The notes below the pieces were generated by a model, which did no database searches, was not told the DNA's origin, and saw nothing but the letters and a program-made list of their open reading frames with translations. A stretch of DNA of 64,000 nt. It comes from Mixia osmundae IAM 14324 (Eukaryota > Basidiomycota > Mixiomycetes > Mixiales > Mixiaceae). Both the position numbers and the translations under genes were made by a program. The stretch covers positions 584,575-648,574 of the forward strand of contig NW_014575559.1 of NCBI RefSeq assembly GCF_000708205.1, given 5' to 3'. Shown in pieces: positions 32,880 through 44,411 of the stretch (within the stretch, counting starts at the first letter, position 1; the number at the start of each line of letters is the position of its first letter).

Positions 32880-35800
32880 TCATGCTTCGGCGGGTGCGAT
32901 ACTCTTGGCAAACGCCTGTATCAGCTTTTCCTGCGCATCCTGTACGTCTTCGTCCTCTGACGCCATCTGTGCAGACAGGGCCTTGACGTCGTCTTCTGAT
33001 AGTCCTGCAGCAGCAAGCAGGTTCGCCATATGTGTGGCTGCCTTGGGCGCATCGACCATGACATCCGGTAGACCTATGATGGGCCCTGCGAAAGAACGCT
33101 GCCAATCGATATTAATGTCCGCTTCCTCGGCAAGTTGCTCGACAAGCTCGCAAAGAATGTCGACATCGGACTGCTTCTTCTCGAGGCCGGCAGACAGTAG
33201 GGAAGACATAAAGATATGTCTGAAGCGCTCTTCGACGAGTTGCATACTTTGGACGCCTTCTGAGACGTCCTTGACGGTAAAGAATTCGGTAACACCGTTC
33301 TTGATGGACCGCAGCACGCTCTCGGAAGGCTCGTCGCTGACAGCTTCAGAGGCTGCCTCCGGTTCGGCGTCGACGGCAGGCGTATCCGGCACACCCTGGC
33401 TCTCATCTTCCTCAAGAGCTTTAGTCCTTGGCGCGAGAGCGAGCTTCTTGCGCTCAGGCCCAGAAGAAGTAGCTCGCGAGCCAGTGACGGGTGCTGCGGA
33501 CGGCTCGCTCTGACTGAGTACCGCAAACGCATTCGCTCGCTGGTCAGGTTTATCCTCCTTGGGCGCGCCCTTAGACTTGTTTGCAAAGACGCTGGATGGC
33601 GCGCCCAGACTGCCAGTGCTTTGTCGGACTTTGCCGAAGCCATGTAAGCTGCCAGCAGGCGCTGGACGAGCAGCAGACGGCGTTTGCCAGCCTTCTTGTC
33701 CAGACGCGTCGCGACTTCTGCCGCCGCGCGAGCCGCCACGACCCAATTGGTCTTGCATCCTCGGCAATCCTTTTCCGCTAGAGCTCTGTGCAGCTCGTCT
33801 GGCCTCCTCGGCTTGTCGAGCAGCCTGTTACGGAGCGAAGATGTCAGACTCAACTATGGACTCGTTCCGATATGAGCTTACGTCCTCGTGGACTTCTGAC
33901 AATGTCTTTGGACCTCCAGTGTTGTGCCTTGGCCGCCAGTTGTCCTTCTTGAGATCCAGCACATCCTGTGACAAGACAGTCAGCATGCTACAGATCTGTG
34001 TTGCAAAGCCTTACCTGCGCCATGAAGCGTATCCGAGATGATAGCTTATCGTTATCTGCGATGAGCGCGACTCGGTCCAGATACGCATTCCAGATGGAGG
34101 CCGCCTTTGCAGCATTGACGGCAATCGAGTCTGCTTCGAGCTGAGCGCCGATTGTGGTCAAAAGTCGGCAGAGAGACTCGACGTCTTCCTCTTCCGGTGT
34201 CTCAACATTTAGAAGTAGCTTGTGCAAGCATTGGTGCATGATTCTTGAGGTGAGCATCTGCAGCTTGTACAGCTCGCCGATGAAGCGAACAAGACCAAGA
34301 CCTCTACGCTTCGCCTTCTGAGCCGCGTAGTATTCGTCAGAGAGCAATACGATCTCTTGATCTTCCTTGACTTTGCCTCCCGCGGCGGCCTCGGCGGCAG
34401 CTTTGTCGATAGCGGCTTGCTTTGCGCTGTCATCGCCCGCCTTTGCTTGTGCGGCCGCCGCTGCAGCATCTGCTGAAGCCCAGCCTTTTTCGTAGTCTTG
34501 TTGACACCGAGTGAGCAAATATTTGCGGAAAAGAGAACCGCCTGAGACGGGCGCTTGCCCGTCCTTCCGCTCGATGGTGAGGTCGACGACTTCGGGAGAA
34601 AGCTCGTCTTGTATCTTGCGACATAACCTCGCATACATCTCTGACCATGCGGCTTCGTCTGTTGCTTTCTCGAATATAAGAGCAATGACTTGGCGCAGGA
34701 TGCGACCGTCGCTTTCGGCTGCAGATTTATTTGCCCAGGCAAGGACCTGATCGGAGATGCTGACAAACTTTTCGACTGTAAGCTTATTGAGCAGCGCCTT
34801 CACCTTTCGCTGAACGATTTCTGGTGACGTCTCGTCGGTCGAAGTGCCCGGCTTCATTCGCATCCACCTGTTCTCGGACTTTTCGAGCGGCGCGACGTTG
34901 TGTTCTGGCACGAAGGATGTCTGCGCTCTGTCGCCTGCCCTTGGCTTGCCACGTTGACTCCGTCGACCTTCGCGACCCACGTAGCCAGCAGGCATCATAC
35001 CGCTCTGACTTGGCGCACGTGCCATACCGCTGCCGGAGCGAGCGCCCATACCAAACCCTTGGCCGAAGGCGCCTCCGACACCCATACCTTTGGAACCACC
35101 ACTGCCAGAGAAGTTGCCCATCTGGAAACCGCCTGCATTGCGACCCATCGAGCTGTTCGCACCACCCCGTCCTGGTGGAGGACCCATTCCTTTTTTGTTG
35201 TCAAAGCCACCCGATCGTGATGGGCCGACGTCAGTCATCCCAATGGCATCAAGCTCTGGCAGGCCAGCAGGCTTCTGTGTGCATATTGCAAGGAATTGCA
35301 GAAGGTAGTCTCGATCGTAGCGGAACTTGCCAGGCTTGCTGCCTGCGTTCAATCCATCTCGAGGTGGCTTAACACCCTCGGGATAGTCAATATCCGAAAG
35401 CGACTGGATCCTAGACGCTTCTGCAATGGATTTGAGGAACGCTGCAGACTCGTCGACCTCGCCTGGCTCGAGGCCAGACGTAGCGGTGGTCTCTGGCGCA
35501 TCTGTCTTGACAGAGTCGACCGATACGTCAGCGGATTTGTCTGCACTAGAATCGGTGCGCGGCGCCACGTAAGTCGTCTTAGCGGCTTCCTCGGTACTTG
35601 CTTCCTGTGCCGAGGTAGTTGTGGTGGCGGAGTCCGCGGCAGGAGGTGAAGCAGATGCAGCAGCGGCTGTCGCTGCCTCTTGCTTTGTCTTCAGATCGGC
35701 TTCAGCGGCTTCAGCGTCAGCTTTGGCCTTCGCCGCAGCAGCTTCTTCTGCCACCTTTGCCTCGTGCGCGCGCTTCTCTGCTGCTTCCTTTGCTTCGGCC

Positions 35801-37524
35801 TCCTCCTTGGCTTTTGCCTCGGCAGCGGCTTTTGCCTCTTCTGCCTCTTCTGCCTCCTTCAGCTCGGCCGCCTTCTTCGCCTCGACCGCCTTGAGCTCTT
35901 CGGCTTGCTTAGCCTCTTCGTCGGCTTTTGCTCTCGCTTTCGCTTCCGCTTCGGCCTGCTTTTCAGCCGCACGTGCCTTGAACTCCGCAGCGATGCGTTC
36001 CTTGTCTTCGGAAACTGGAGTTGCAGGCTTAGCAACAGGATCTGGCGAGGCGACAGCGGGCGTGGGCGATGAAACAGTCGATTGCGCTAGCTCAGAAGGA
36101 GCCCGAGCGATTGAAGCAGGCCTTTCGAGCTTGACTTCTTGCTTCGTATTGGGATTGACGATCCTGATTGCTGCACTCGGCCTCGGCTTGAATTCGGCTA
36201 CGCGAGCACTCAGTGGCTGAGGCGTGCTAGGCGTCGGCGGCGCACTCGGCCTGTTCACTACCGGAGAAGGCGTGGCTGGGCTTCCTTGGCTTTGTTGCCA
36301 ATTTTGAGCGCCTGGCAGAGGCGATGGTCCGGGCGTAGACGAGGGCGGCATGCTTCGCTGAAAATTAGATGGCAGCGTCTGATAAGCTGGGTTATACGGA
36401 TAGTACATCTGCTGCTGATTGGGCAGATATGCTGGCATCAGCGAAGGCTCCATCGTGCCATGCTCAAGCTGGCTTACCTGCATGCCGGGATAAGGCTGAC
36501 CGGGGGCGAAAGAGTATTGCTGTGAGCCCATGGGAGCATGACCTTGCCGAGGACTGGTCTGAGGATAGCGTGGAACGTTCATGGTCTGCCTGCCGCCAGG
36601 ACCAGCGCTGCTCGACATGGATCGCTGCGCTAGGTGACCGGGGCCTGGCTGGGGATATCCGGAGGGAGTACCTGGCTGGAAAGGAGATCCCTTGGGCATA
36701 CCAGCGCTGAAACTGGCAGAGTGAGCATGCCCTTGCATCATGCCTGGACCAGAGGGTGAGAAGACTGGTACATCAGCCGATAGCCTGGGCGCGCCAAAGG
36801 AAGATATGGAGGTATTTGACGCATGCGATATCGTGCTTTGGGGTCGCGAAGACGTCGAAGGGTCGTATGTCGAAGCAGAGCGACGTGATTCGGGCTGCGA
36901 AGGCATGGGCGGCGAAGCCACGGGCAAAATGGGTGTGCCGGGCTCGGGCTCATTCGAGCTTGAGCCTTGCTGGAAAAGCGAATCAAAGCTAAAAGCAGCT
37001 GCCGAGACGGCAGGCTTGGGCGCGGGCGCAAGAGGAGCGCCTTGACTGGAAGGCGTGGCAGAAGAAGCCAGCGAGGGCGCTCGATTGCCATTGGCTGCAG
37101 GAGCTGGCGCGATTGTGCCAAACTGCATCGCGGAGCTTGCAGGTACGGCCACAGGCTTGACAGGCGCATCTGTTTTGCCCGGATTTGCGCCTGCTGTTGG
37201 CTTTGATGCACTATCTGGCGCAGCATCGGCGGCAACAGCGTTGGCAGGAGGGATGCCATTGCGCTGGGCAGGCAGCCCACCCGGTCCGCCTAGACTTCCT
37301 CCGCGAGATATGCTGGGCGAAGGCAAAGCAGAGGCAGCCTGGCTCGTGGAGCGACTGTTGTTAGCAGATTTGGCCGCTGCGGCTGCATAATTGAAGGCGG
37401 GCTTGGGAGCGCCGTTGGGCAGTTTAGCAGCTGTAGGTCCGTTTGTGACAGCCTCATTGGCGTTGTTTGACGATGGTGCCGAGACGTTGGTGGAAGCAGA
37501 GCCTGTATCGACAGCCTTGCTCAT
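32880..37524 (-). CDS. TIF4631: Eukaryotic translation initiation factor 4G
   Basis: Scaffold of the cap-binding complex. The N-terminal half is low-complexity, rich in Ser/Pro/Gln/Tyr (poly(A)-binding protein and RNA contacts), then comes a long Ala/Glu/Lys helix (about 35640-36010). The eIF4E-binding motif Y-x4-L-phi is RYDRDYLLQFL near 35310. A RG/GGF region precedes the MIF4G domain: IVQRKVKALLNKLTVEKF, LIFEKATDEAAWSEMYARL, FRKYLLTRCQQDYEKGW, GLVRFIGELYKLQMLT, LCRLLTTIGAQLE, LSSRIRFMAQ, then DVLDLKKDNWRPR. A C-terminal MA3-like helical region (KNGVTEFFTVKDVSEGVQ, EERFRHIFMSSLL) follows. Introns at about 33960-34010 (CTGAC branch-like) and 33832-33880. About 1,500 residues, usual for the family. 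Confidence 0.92.
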
Positions 37525-37667
37525 CCTACGAGATTGAGCGATCGCTTTCTCAAGGGTGAGCTCCTTTCAACACGGTTGTCGTCTGACCCGGCTTGCTCGA
37601 GCGATCTCGGCCGAAGCTGATTGGCGTCTTTGACGGGCAAAGCAGGACCAAGAAAGCGTAGTGAGAG
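37525..37667. promoter_or_regulatory. Upstream region of eIF4G
   Basis: 143 bp between the eIF4G start and the next plus-strand frame. No element is recognised. Confidence 0.35.
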
Positions 37668-38002
37668 ATGCGACGCTTTGGAGAGCGGCGCAGTGACTTA
37701 ACCGAACTCCTTCACAAGCTGGGAAAGGTGCAGAATGCGATGATGGAGCCGTCAGTAGAGGCCCGGATGACTCCTTCGCCGCCGTATCCTGGGACGACGG
37801 GAGTGACAAGCAATACGCCCGTCCGACTGTACAGACAAGCAGGCGAACAAGCTCTGTGGCAGACGTATCAGTCGCTCTGCAACATTTTTGAGCCTTCTAA
37901 TTATCGGCGCTTACCGGTCCTGCAAAAGCTGGTCCGACTCTCGCGCTGACTATTGGTCTTGATGGCGCAAAGGACCGGAAGTCCTTGGCCGATCGATTCT
38001 GA
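37668..38002 (+). CDS. Small hypothetical spliced gene
   Basis: A plus-strand frame starting MRRFGERRSDLTELLHKLGK. Two introns typical of this window can be removed: one with donor GTCAGT at about 37753 and acceptor GTACAG at 37835, and one with donor GTCCGA, a CTGAC site and acceptor CAAAG near 37972. The product of about 70 residues ends QKLDRKSLADRF and includes QALWQTYQSLCNIFEP. Helical and charged; family not recognised. It may instead be noise in the eIF4G upstream region. Confidence 0.3.
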
Positions 38003-38149
38003 TTGACCCTCTGAGAAGGTCACCACAAGGGAATGGTCGAGCTGTCGTCGCCGCTATCCCTCAAGATCAGCTTACGGCAGTTACTACTGAATGCATTGGC
38101 AGCCTCGCGCCCAGTGCGCTCGGGCGATTGAACTGTACTCGCATGACAG

Positions 38150-39635
38150 TCACAGTCTAGACAGTGGCGTGCTAGCAAGGCGCAACAGCCGAGCGAGCAC
38201 GGTAGCAACAGACCTCGGGTGCTCTTGGACCATCAGATGAGCTGCGTCGTCGATTCTTGTCACCTGTACATGCTGCGGCAGCGCGGCCAGCACTTCGTGA
38301 ATGCCCCGCTCCGGTACGACGCAACTCCCAGGCGCTGGCAAGACATAGTGGAAGCGTAGACTGACCGGGATGTGAGTCATTCGAGAGAAGATCTCTCGCG
38401 TGCCAATGGAAGCCGTCCCTGGCTGACAGAAGATGGCCTGTCTTGCCTCTGCATCAGATCTGCGCCAGGCGTGCAACGCGAACGCGAACGCAGCTCACAG
38501 CTTCAGACACTTTCGTGCTTGTCAGTCTTGCCCCTTGGTCGTCTTCTGTGATTCCAAATTGCATGAAGAGGTCGAAGATCTCATCGGTCCATCTGCCGAA
38601 AAATGCCTTGTTTCTGGCTAGCGATTGTGCGGCTGCCTCTCTTGACGCCCAACGGTCCTTCCGAGCAAGGGCGCGCGACACGTTCCTGTCCCAGCCCTTT
38701 CGCATCGCCGGATACGCTTCATCTGTGAAAAAGCTGCTCTTCTGCTGAGTGTTAGGCCCTAGCCAGGCGAGTGACGTTTACCTGGGAACGCCGATGACGG
38801 GATCAATCGCGACGACTGCTGAGAAGATGCAGGGTAGACCCGTTGCTGCCATGATCACACCATCGGCACCTATAGAATGTCCTAGGCCAACAATCTTGCG
38901 CCCTCTGACAAGCCCGACGGGTCGTGGAATGCTTCCGTCGAGCTTGAGCATGCTCGCATCGTCTATTGTTTGTCTTGATAAGAGTCGGATGCTGACGCCG
39001 TCGTGCATAGGTGAACGAGCCTCATCATCCTCATCAGGACTCGCAACAGGCGGCAAATAGAGCAGCAAGAAGTTGAGCAGGTCGCGACCATCGTCTGACC
39101 AAGTGTGGACCTCGCAGCTGTTCTGTGGGTTCAACAATCCGGACACGCCCTGATGGGCATGGTCAATCGACCACAACTCCTCAATCTCATCTGCCTCTGG
39201 ACCGAGTGCTTCGAGCAGATGGGCAAACATTGGCTCGTATGTTTCCTTGTGAGATGCACTCGCGTGAAGGGTGACGATGGTCATCCGGGGTGCCTTTGAC
39301 TGTCTCCTGGTCGGTCTGGCACGGTAGTAGCGATTGACTGCAATGAGGAGCTGCTCTGTGTCTTGCCAAAGCACTTTATTCTCGGGTGTGCAATAGACAG
39401 CGTCAGTCTGTACTTGGGTGATATCTTGCAGCGTAGGCGTCGAGGAGCGTCTGGCCAGAGCATATGGCAGCACTCTTGCACGGGGCCAGGCCGCCGGAAA
39501 GACTAAGGCTTCAGCATCCCATCGTTCGCCCAAATTCGGCAGGACATCTGTTCTGTCGAGCAGCTGAACGTGAGCAGGCAGTCTGGCAGCTCTCGGACAA
39601 TCTAGCAGCGGGGTCAGTGAGCGTATGTCGGCCAT
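38150..39635 (-). CDS. Alpha/beta hydrolase (fungal serine hydrolase)
   Basis: Catalytic serine in VGLGHSIGADGVIMAA (G-x-S-x-G) and a likely catalytic histidine in DDAAHLMVQEHP near the C-terminus. The N-terminal half has TIVTLHASASHKETYEPMF (the oxyanion-loop region) and ELWSIDHAHQGVSGLLN. Introns join the serine exon, ending AIDPVIGVP (donor GTAAAC), to TDEAYPAMRKGWDRN and then to WRRSDAEARQAIF. The C-terminal LLRLASTPLSRL has the form of a peroxisomal PTS1-like S-R-L end. The closest known type is the group of fungal hydrolases that includes the peroxisomal AKT2-like proteins. Substrate unknown. Start at MADIRS (39635). Confidence 0.75.
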
Positions 39636-39795
39636 CGCAAGCTTGCAGAGGGTGCCATGATGGCAAGAGAACGGGCTCAAGGAGTTCAATGTCCAACCAC
39701 GTGGAATCGTTGCCTCCGCGGACGCGCAGATGACTCGACAACTCAGCCAAATTCAGGAGGCAGCATAGTCTTGCAATCGTACAGCATCGTCAAAC

Positions 39796-42700
39796 CTAGC
39801 TCTCAAGGTCAAAGGCATCATCAAGGATCTGTCGAACGTGTCAGTCACAGCAGACGTGAATCAGTTAGACCTATGTACCTTTTTGACTTCAGCCTGATGG
39901 ACCTTCTTGCTGCCCGTCGCGACCGAGCTCGTCGGTCCACGGCCGGCGTAGAGCACGCGCTTGCCCTTGTGATGCTCTGTCTGACTCAGTGCAGTGTGCA
40001 GACGGGGAGAAAGATAGCCGTAAGCGCCATTGTTGACAGGCTGTAAATCAATAGAGTATCAGTGCAGAAATCTGAGGCTGTCGCGTGCAGACGTACCTCT
40101 TCCTGAGCCCACATCAGGTCGGCATTCTTGTATTTGTCCAGGTGCGGTGTCAGTAGATCGTAGGGCACAGGCGATAGCTGCTCGACTCGGGAAATTGCGA
40201 CGTTATCGATCTTACGTTCTTCTCGTGCCTGTAGGAGGGCGTAATACACCTGGCCAGAGCAGAGAATGTGCCGCTTGATCGAGTCGGGATCTGCAAGTGA
40301 CTCCGGATGACTGTCGGGAATGTATCGTTGGAATTGAGTGCCCTCTGCCATGTCTTCGATGTTGGATCGCGCGAGCGGATGGCGCAGCAGCGACTTTGAG
40401 AAGAAGAGAATCAGAGGCTTTCGGAAGTCGCGGTGAATTTGTCTTCGCAAAGCGTGGAATACGTTGGCGGGCGTAGTAGGGTAGACAAGCTGCATATTGG
40501 CATCCTGGTGCTGCCGCTGGATCTTCTCTTCCGTCGGATACTTGAAGGGATGATCGTCGCACAGCTGCAAGAACCGTTCAATACGCGCAGAAGAGTGCTC
40601 GGGACCTTGGCCGTCGTAGCCATGGGGCAATGACATGACCAGCCCAGATCGCTGCAGCCATTTGCGCTCGCCGGAAGCAATGAACTGGTCGATGATGATC
40701 TGAGCACCGTTGGCAAAGTCGCCAAATTGAGCTTCCCAGACAACGAGCAGGTGAGGATCGACGAGCGAGTAGCCCAGCTCGAAACCGAGCACGCCGAATT
40801 CAGACAGCGAGGAGTTGCAGATGGTCAGCTTGTGCTGCCCTGAACCGAGATGATTGAGCGGAACGTAGAGGTCGTCGGTCTCCTGATCGTGCAAGACAGA
40901 ATGGCGCTGCGAGAAGGTGCCTCGCTCGACGTCTTGCCCGCTCACACGTACATGAATCTTCTCAAGTGACATTGTGCCAAAAGCGAGTGCTTCGGCGGTG
41001 CTGTAATCGATGCCCTTGCCCTCCTCGACAGCTTTCGATCGATTCTTCAAGATACGCTGTAGGTTCTTATGGACCTGGAAATCCTTCGGCCATGACCCCA
41101 GCTGCTTGCCGACATCTTTGAGCGTGTCAATCTTGACCCCCGTCGGTCGAGCTTCCAGGTTGTTCTCTTTGAGCTCGCGCGGCGAAGGGAAGCCATCCCA
41201 AGCACTCGAGAGCCATTCCTTCGAGGACGCCACATAGTCCTTGCTGGCCTCGTAAGCCTGATCAAGCATACCCCAGACCCAATCCTTGTGCTTCTTGATC
41301 TCTTCGCCGGTAAAGGACTCTTCGTCTTGCAATACTTTGATGTATTTGTCGAGCGTGGGCTTCTGTTCACTGATGGCGCGATACATCTTTGGTTGGGTGA
41401 AACTGGGCTGATCAGTCTCGTTGTGGCCATGTCGACGGTAGCAGACGAGATCGATGACGACATCCTTTTTCCATCGCGCGCGCCAATCTGCTGCCAGCTG
41501 ACAGACGAACGTGACTGCTTCTGGATCATCTCCGTTCACGTGGAAGATGGGTGCATCGATTGATTTGGCAATGTCTGACGGGTAAGGCGTCGAGCGACCT
41601 TGCCTTGGATCGGTCGTGAAGCCGATCTGGTTGTTGCATACTGCGCGAGGCGAATCTCTGAGCCCATGCATGCCTATCTAAAGAGATATCAACCTACCGA
41701 TATGGATAGTGCCTCCTGTGCCGTAGTTGGGCAGATCGTGGAAGCCCATGGTTTCGTAGACGACGCCCTGACCGGCGAGGGCAGCATCACCGTGGAGGAT
41801 GACACCCATGGCAGTCGACACATCCTCATTACCATCAAAGTGTTGGATTGCTTTGGTCTTGCCGAGCACGACGGGGTCTTCCGATTCGAGATGTGAAGGA
41901 TTGGCGACCAGACTGAGCGAGACGCGCTTGCCCGACGGTGTGGGTCTAACATAGTTGGCACCCAGATGGTATTTGACATCGCCGGAGCCCTCTTCATTTG
42001 GATCGCCGGCACCTTTGAATTCGTTGAGGATCGCTTCAATAGGTTTTCGGATGACGTTTGCAAGCACGTTGAGTCGGCCTCGATGGGGCATGCCGATGAC
42101 GACAGACTGTACACCAGCGTCGACAGATCGATCAATGAGGGCCTTCATGCCAGGGATGAGCGATTCGCCTCCCTCGAGACCGAATCGCTTTTCGTTTGGA
42201 TACTTCGAGGCGATGTAACGCTCAAACGAGTCTGACCAGATCAAGCGATCAAGAATCATCCGCTTCTCGTCCACGGTATATTTCCACGGCAGGGGTAGCT
42301 CGATACGTTCTCGGATCCAATCGCATTCCTCTCGGCTCGGTAAGTGGACGTACTGTATACCCACGTGACCGCCTGCGCAGCTGTCAGCGCCTATGCAGCC
42401 AAAAGGTGAAGACGCCTACAGTAAATTCGCTTGAGTGAATCGACGATCTCGCGCAATGTCATCTTGCTGCGGCCATCGGTCTTGAAGCGTGGCATGATAC
42501 CCGGTCCAATGGCGAATTCCTTGTCGAGGTCCTTGTCTGACCAGCCATAGTGCTTCAGATCGAGTTCGGGCGGTGACTTGCTATCCAGGTCAGCATCGAG
42601 GATGCCGAGCGGGTCGAGGTTGGCAATATGATGACCTCTGACTTGATAGGCGCGCACGAGGAGCTGAACCTTCATGTGATCCTCTAGCTGAGGTCCGCCC

Positions 42701-43095
42701 GACATGGACAGCGTAGGAGCACCATCAGCCGGCATGGAAATCAGACCGGGAGGTGGTTTGAAGGCTTCCTCAGAGTGCATGCCTTGGTCCATGCCCGAGA
42801 AGTAGACGTCCCACGATGGGTGAACAGACGAAGGATTCTCCTTCCACAGCCTGTACATCTCTTGCGTGTAGTACGGATTCGCTGCCGTGAAGGCATCGAC
42901 AGGACTGGGAGGCTTCTTGATGTCTTGTGGCGCCGCTGTCGCCAAACATCTCGTGCCTGAAGGTGTTGCTCGAAAGGCGCCGGCAAGTGTGTTCCTTGGC
43001 CTGAGAGCGATTGCCGGTCTCGGCGCAGCCTTCGTACTCAATCGTGCGAGACATATCTGCCCCTGCGGCCGCACCAGCACTCGAGAAGACAGCAT
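39796..43095 (-). CDS. KGD1: 2-oxoglutarate dehydrogenase E1 component, mitochondrial
   Basis: TCA-cycle enzyme that decarboxylates 2-oxoglutarate with thiamine diphosphate. An Arg/Ser-rich presequence ([20 protein letters not shown]) precedes the small N-terminal domain ([20 protein letters not shown]), [80 protein letters not shown] (from an exon junction), [51 protein letters not shown] and the C-terminal domain ending [10 protein letters not shown]. Introns lie near 39815-39865, 40050-40095, 41650-41695 and 42370-42425. About 1,000 residues, complete. Confidence 0.95.
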
Positions 43096-43312
43096 CTGAG
43101 TGGCTAAGCCGAAAGGTGTGGGTGATTCAAACGGGCCTCCAGTCGAATATGAAAAAGTGTGATGACGCAGCCATGCACTGCCCCTGTAATTGCAAATTGG
43201 CCTCGCCAAGCTCAAGTCTGGTCGCTTGCTCAACAGACATAGACAATCCCAAGCCATGGCGCTCCTGCCAGATCATCTACGGCCTTCACTCAGGGATAGG
43301 CGCAGACACCAG
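43096..43312. promoter_or_regulatory. Bidirectional promoter, KGD1 / PAP2 phosphatase
   Basis: 217 bp between divergent starts. No element is recognised with confidence; part may be 5' UTR of the PAP2 gene. Confidence 0.4.
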
Positions 43313-44313
43313 ATGGATGCAGACCGGCGCAAGGTTCGTGTACAAAGCTTGCCCTTGGCACGCGACAAGCTCAGATCGTTGCTGTGCAGGCACTCATCCT
43401 CAGCTATCTACCCGATTGGCTCCTCACCATCGTCCTCTGGATCGTCTTCTATCTCATCGACAATGTGCGTCGCTCCTTCTGATTTGTACATGTCGCGTCT
43501 CATGCACAATGACAGGCGCATGGCTACTTTCGCGAATTCGATCTTACCGATGGCTCGATACAGCACACATACGCCGTGCATGAGCGTGTGCCCGTCTGGG
43601 CTCTGGCGATCATTGGCGCTATTGCGCCATTGGTCATCATGGCTGCTATCTCGCTTGGACTCATCGGCTCGTTCTGGGATTTCCATAACGCTGTCCTGGG
43701 TCTCGTGCTATCGCTTGCATTATCGACGACTGTGACCGACACCATCAAGATCACTGTCGGAAGACCGAGGCCTGATCTCATCGATCGATGTCAGCCCATG
43801 GCAGGCGCAGCCAACGCGTCTCCCTATGGTCTCGCGACATCTGCCATTTGCACACAGACCGACTTTCACACGCTTCGTGACGGGTTCAGGAGCTTCCCGT
43901 CCGGTCATTCCAGCTTCGCCTTTGCCGGACTGGGCTTCTTAGCGTTGTACTTGGGCGGCAAGCTTCACATTTCCGATCGTCAGGGCTTCACTGCCAAGAC
44001 GTGGATCTGTGTCGTCCCACTTCTTGCCGCAGCCCTTGTCGCAGTCAGTCGTACGATGGACTACCGACATCACTCGACAGATGTCATTGCTGGCGCCATA
44101 CTCGGCTACATCACCGCCTGGGTCTCTTACCGGCAATATTATCCGGCGATCTACTCCCAAGACTGTCACAAGCCTTACTCGCCCAGATTGCTAGAGGACA
44201 TGTCGAGCCTTGTGACGGAGCCGAACGGACATGATGCCCAGTTCCACGTCTTGCCACTACACAGTACATCATCACAAGATGAGAACGCAAGTGTCCATCC
44301 TGCTCAGAAATAG
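43313..44313 (+). CDS. PAP2-family lipid phosphatase (DPP1/LPP1-like)
   Basis: An integral membrane phosphatase acting on phosphatidate or diacylglycerol pyrophosphate. The three PAP2 motifs are intact: KITVGRPRPD, SFPSGHSSFAFAG and SRTMDYRHHSTDV. About six hydrophobic segments. The 5' part is recovered by splicing MDADRRK (43313) to IVAVQALILSYLPDW through an intron with donor GTTCGT and acceptor CTCAG, then VFYLIDN to AHGYFREFDLTDG through an intron with donor GTGCGT and acceptor TGACAG. The C-terminal tail is hydrophilic. Confidence 0.88.
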
Positions 44314-44411
44314 CAGCACAAGCAAGCTATCTGGCTTGCTGTACATGCACCCTGCATGCCGATAATTCCAGCTGTGCCCTGTTCCGACTCTTATGCAATG
44401 CGACATGTATG

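Noticed and set aside
32776-33513. Plus-strand Ser-rich 245-codon frame
   Set aside because: Antisense of the eIF4G C-terminal region, which has clear family features on the minus strand.
35619-36220. Long plus-strand Ala/Leu-rich frames opposite eIF4G
   Set aside because: They mirror the Ala/Glu/Lys-coding low-complexity stretch of eIF4G; composition alone explains the open frames.
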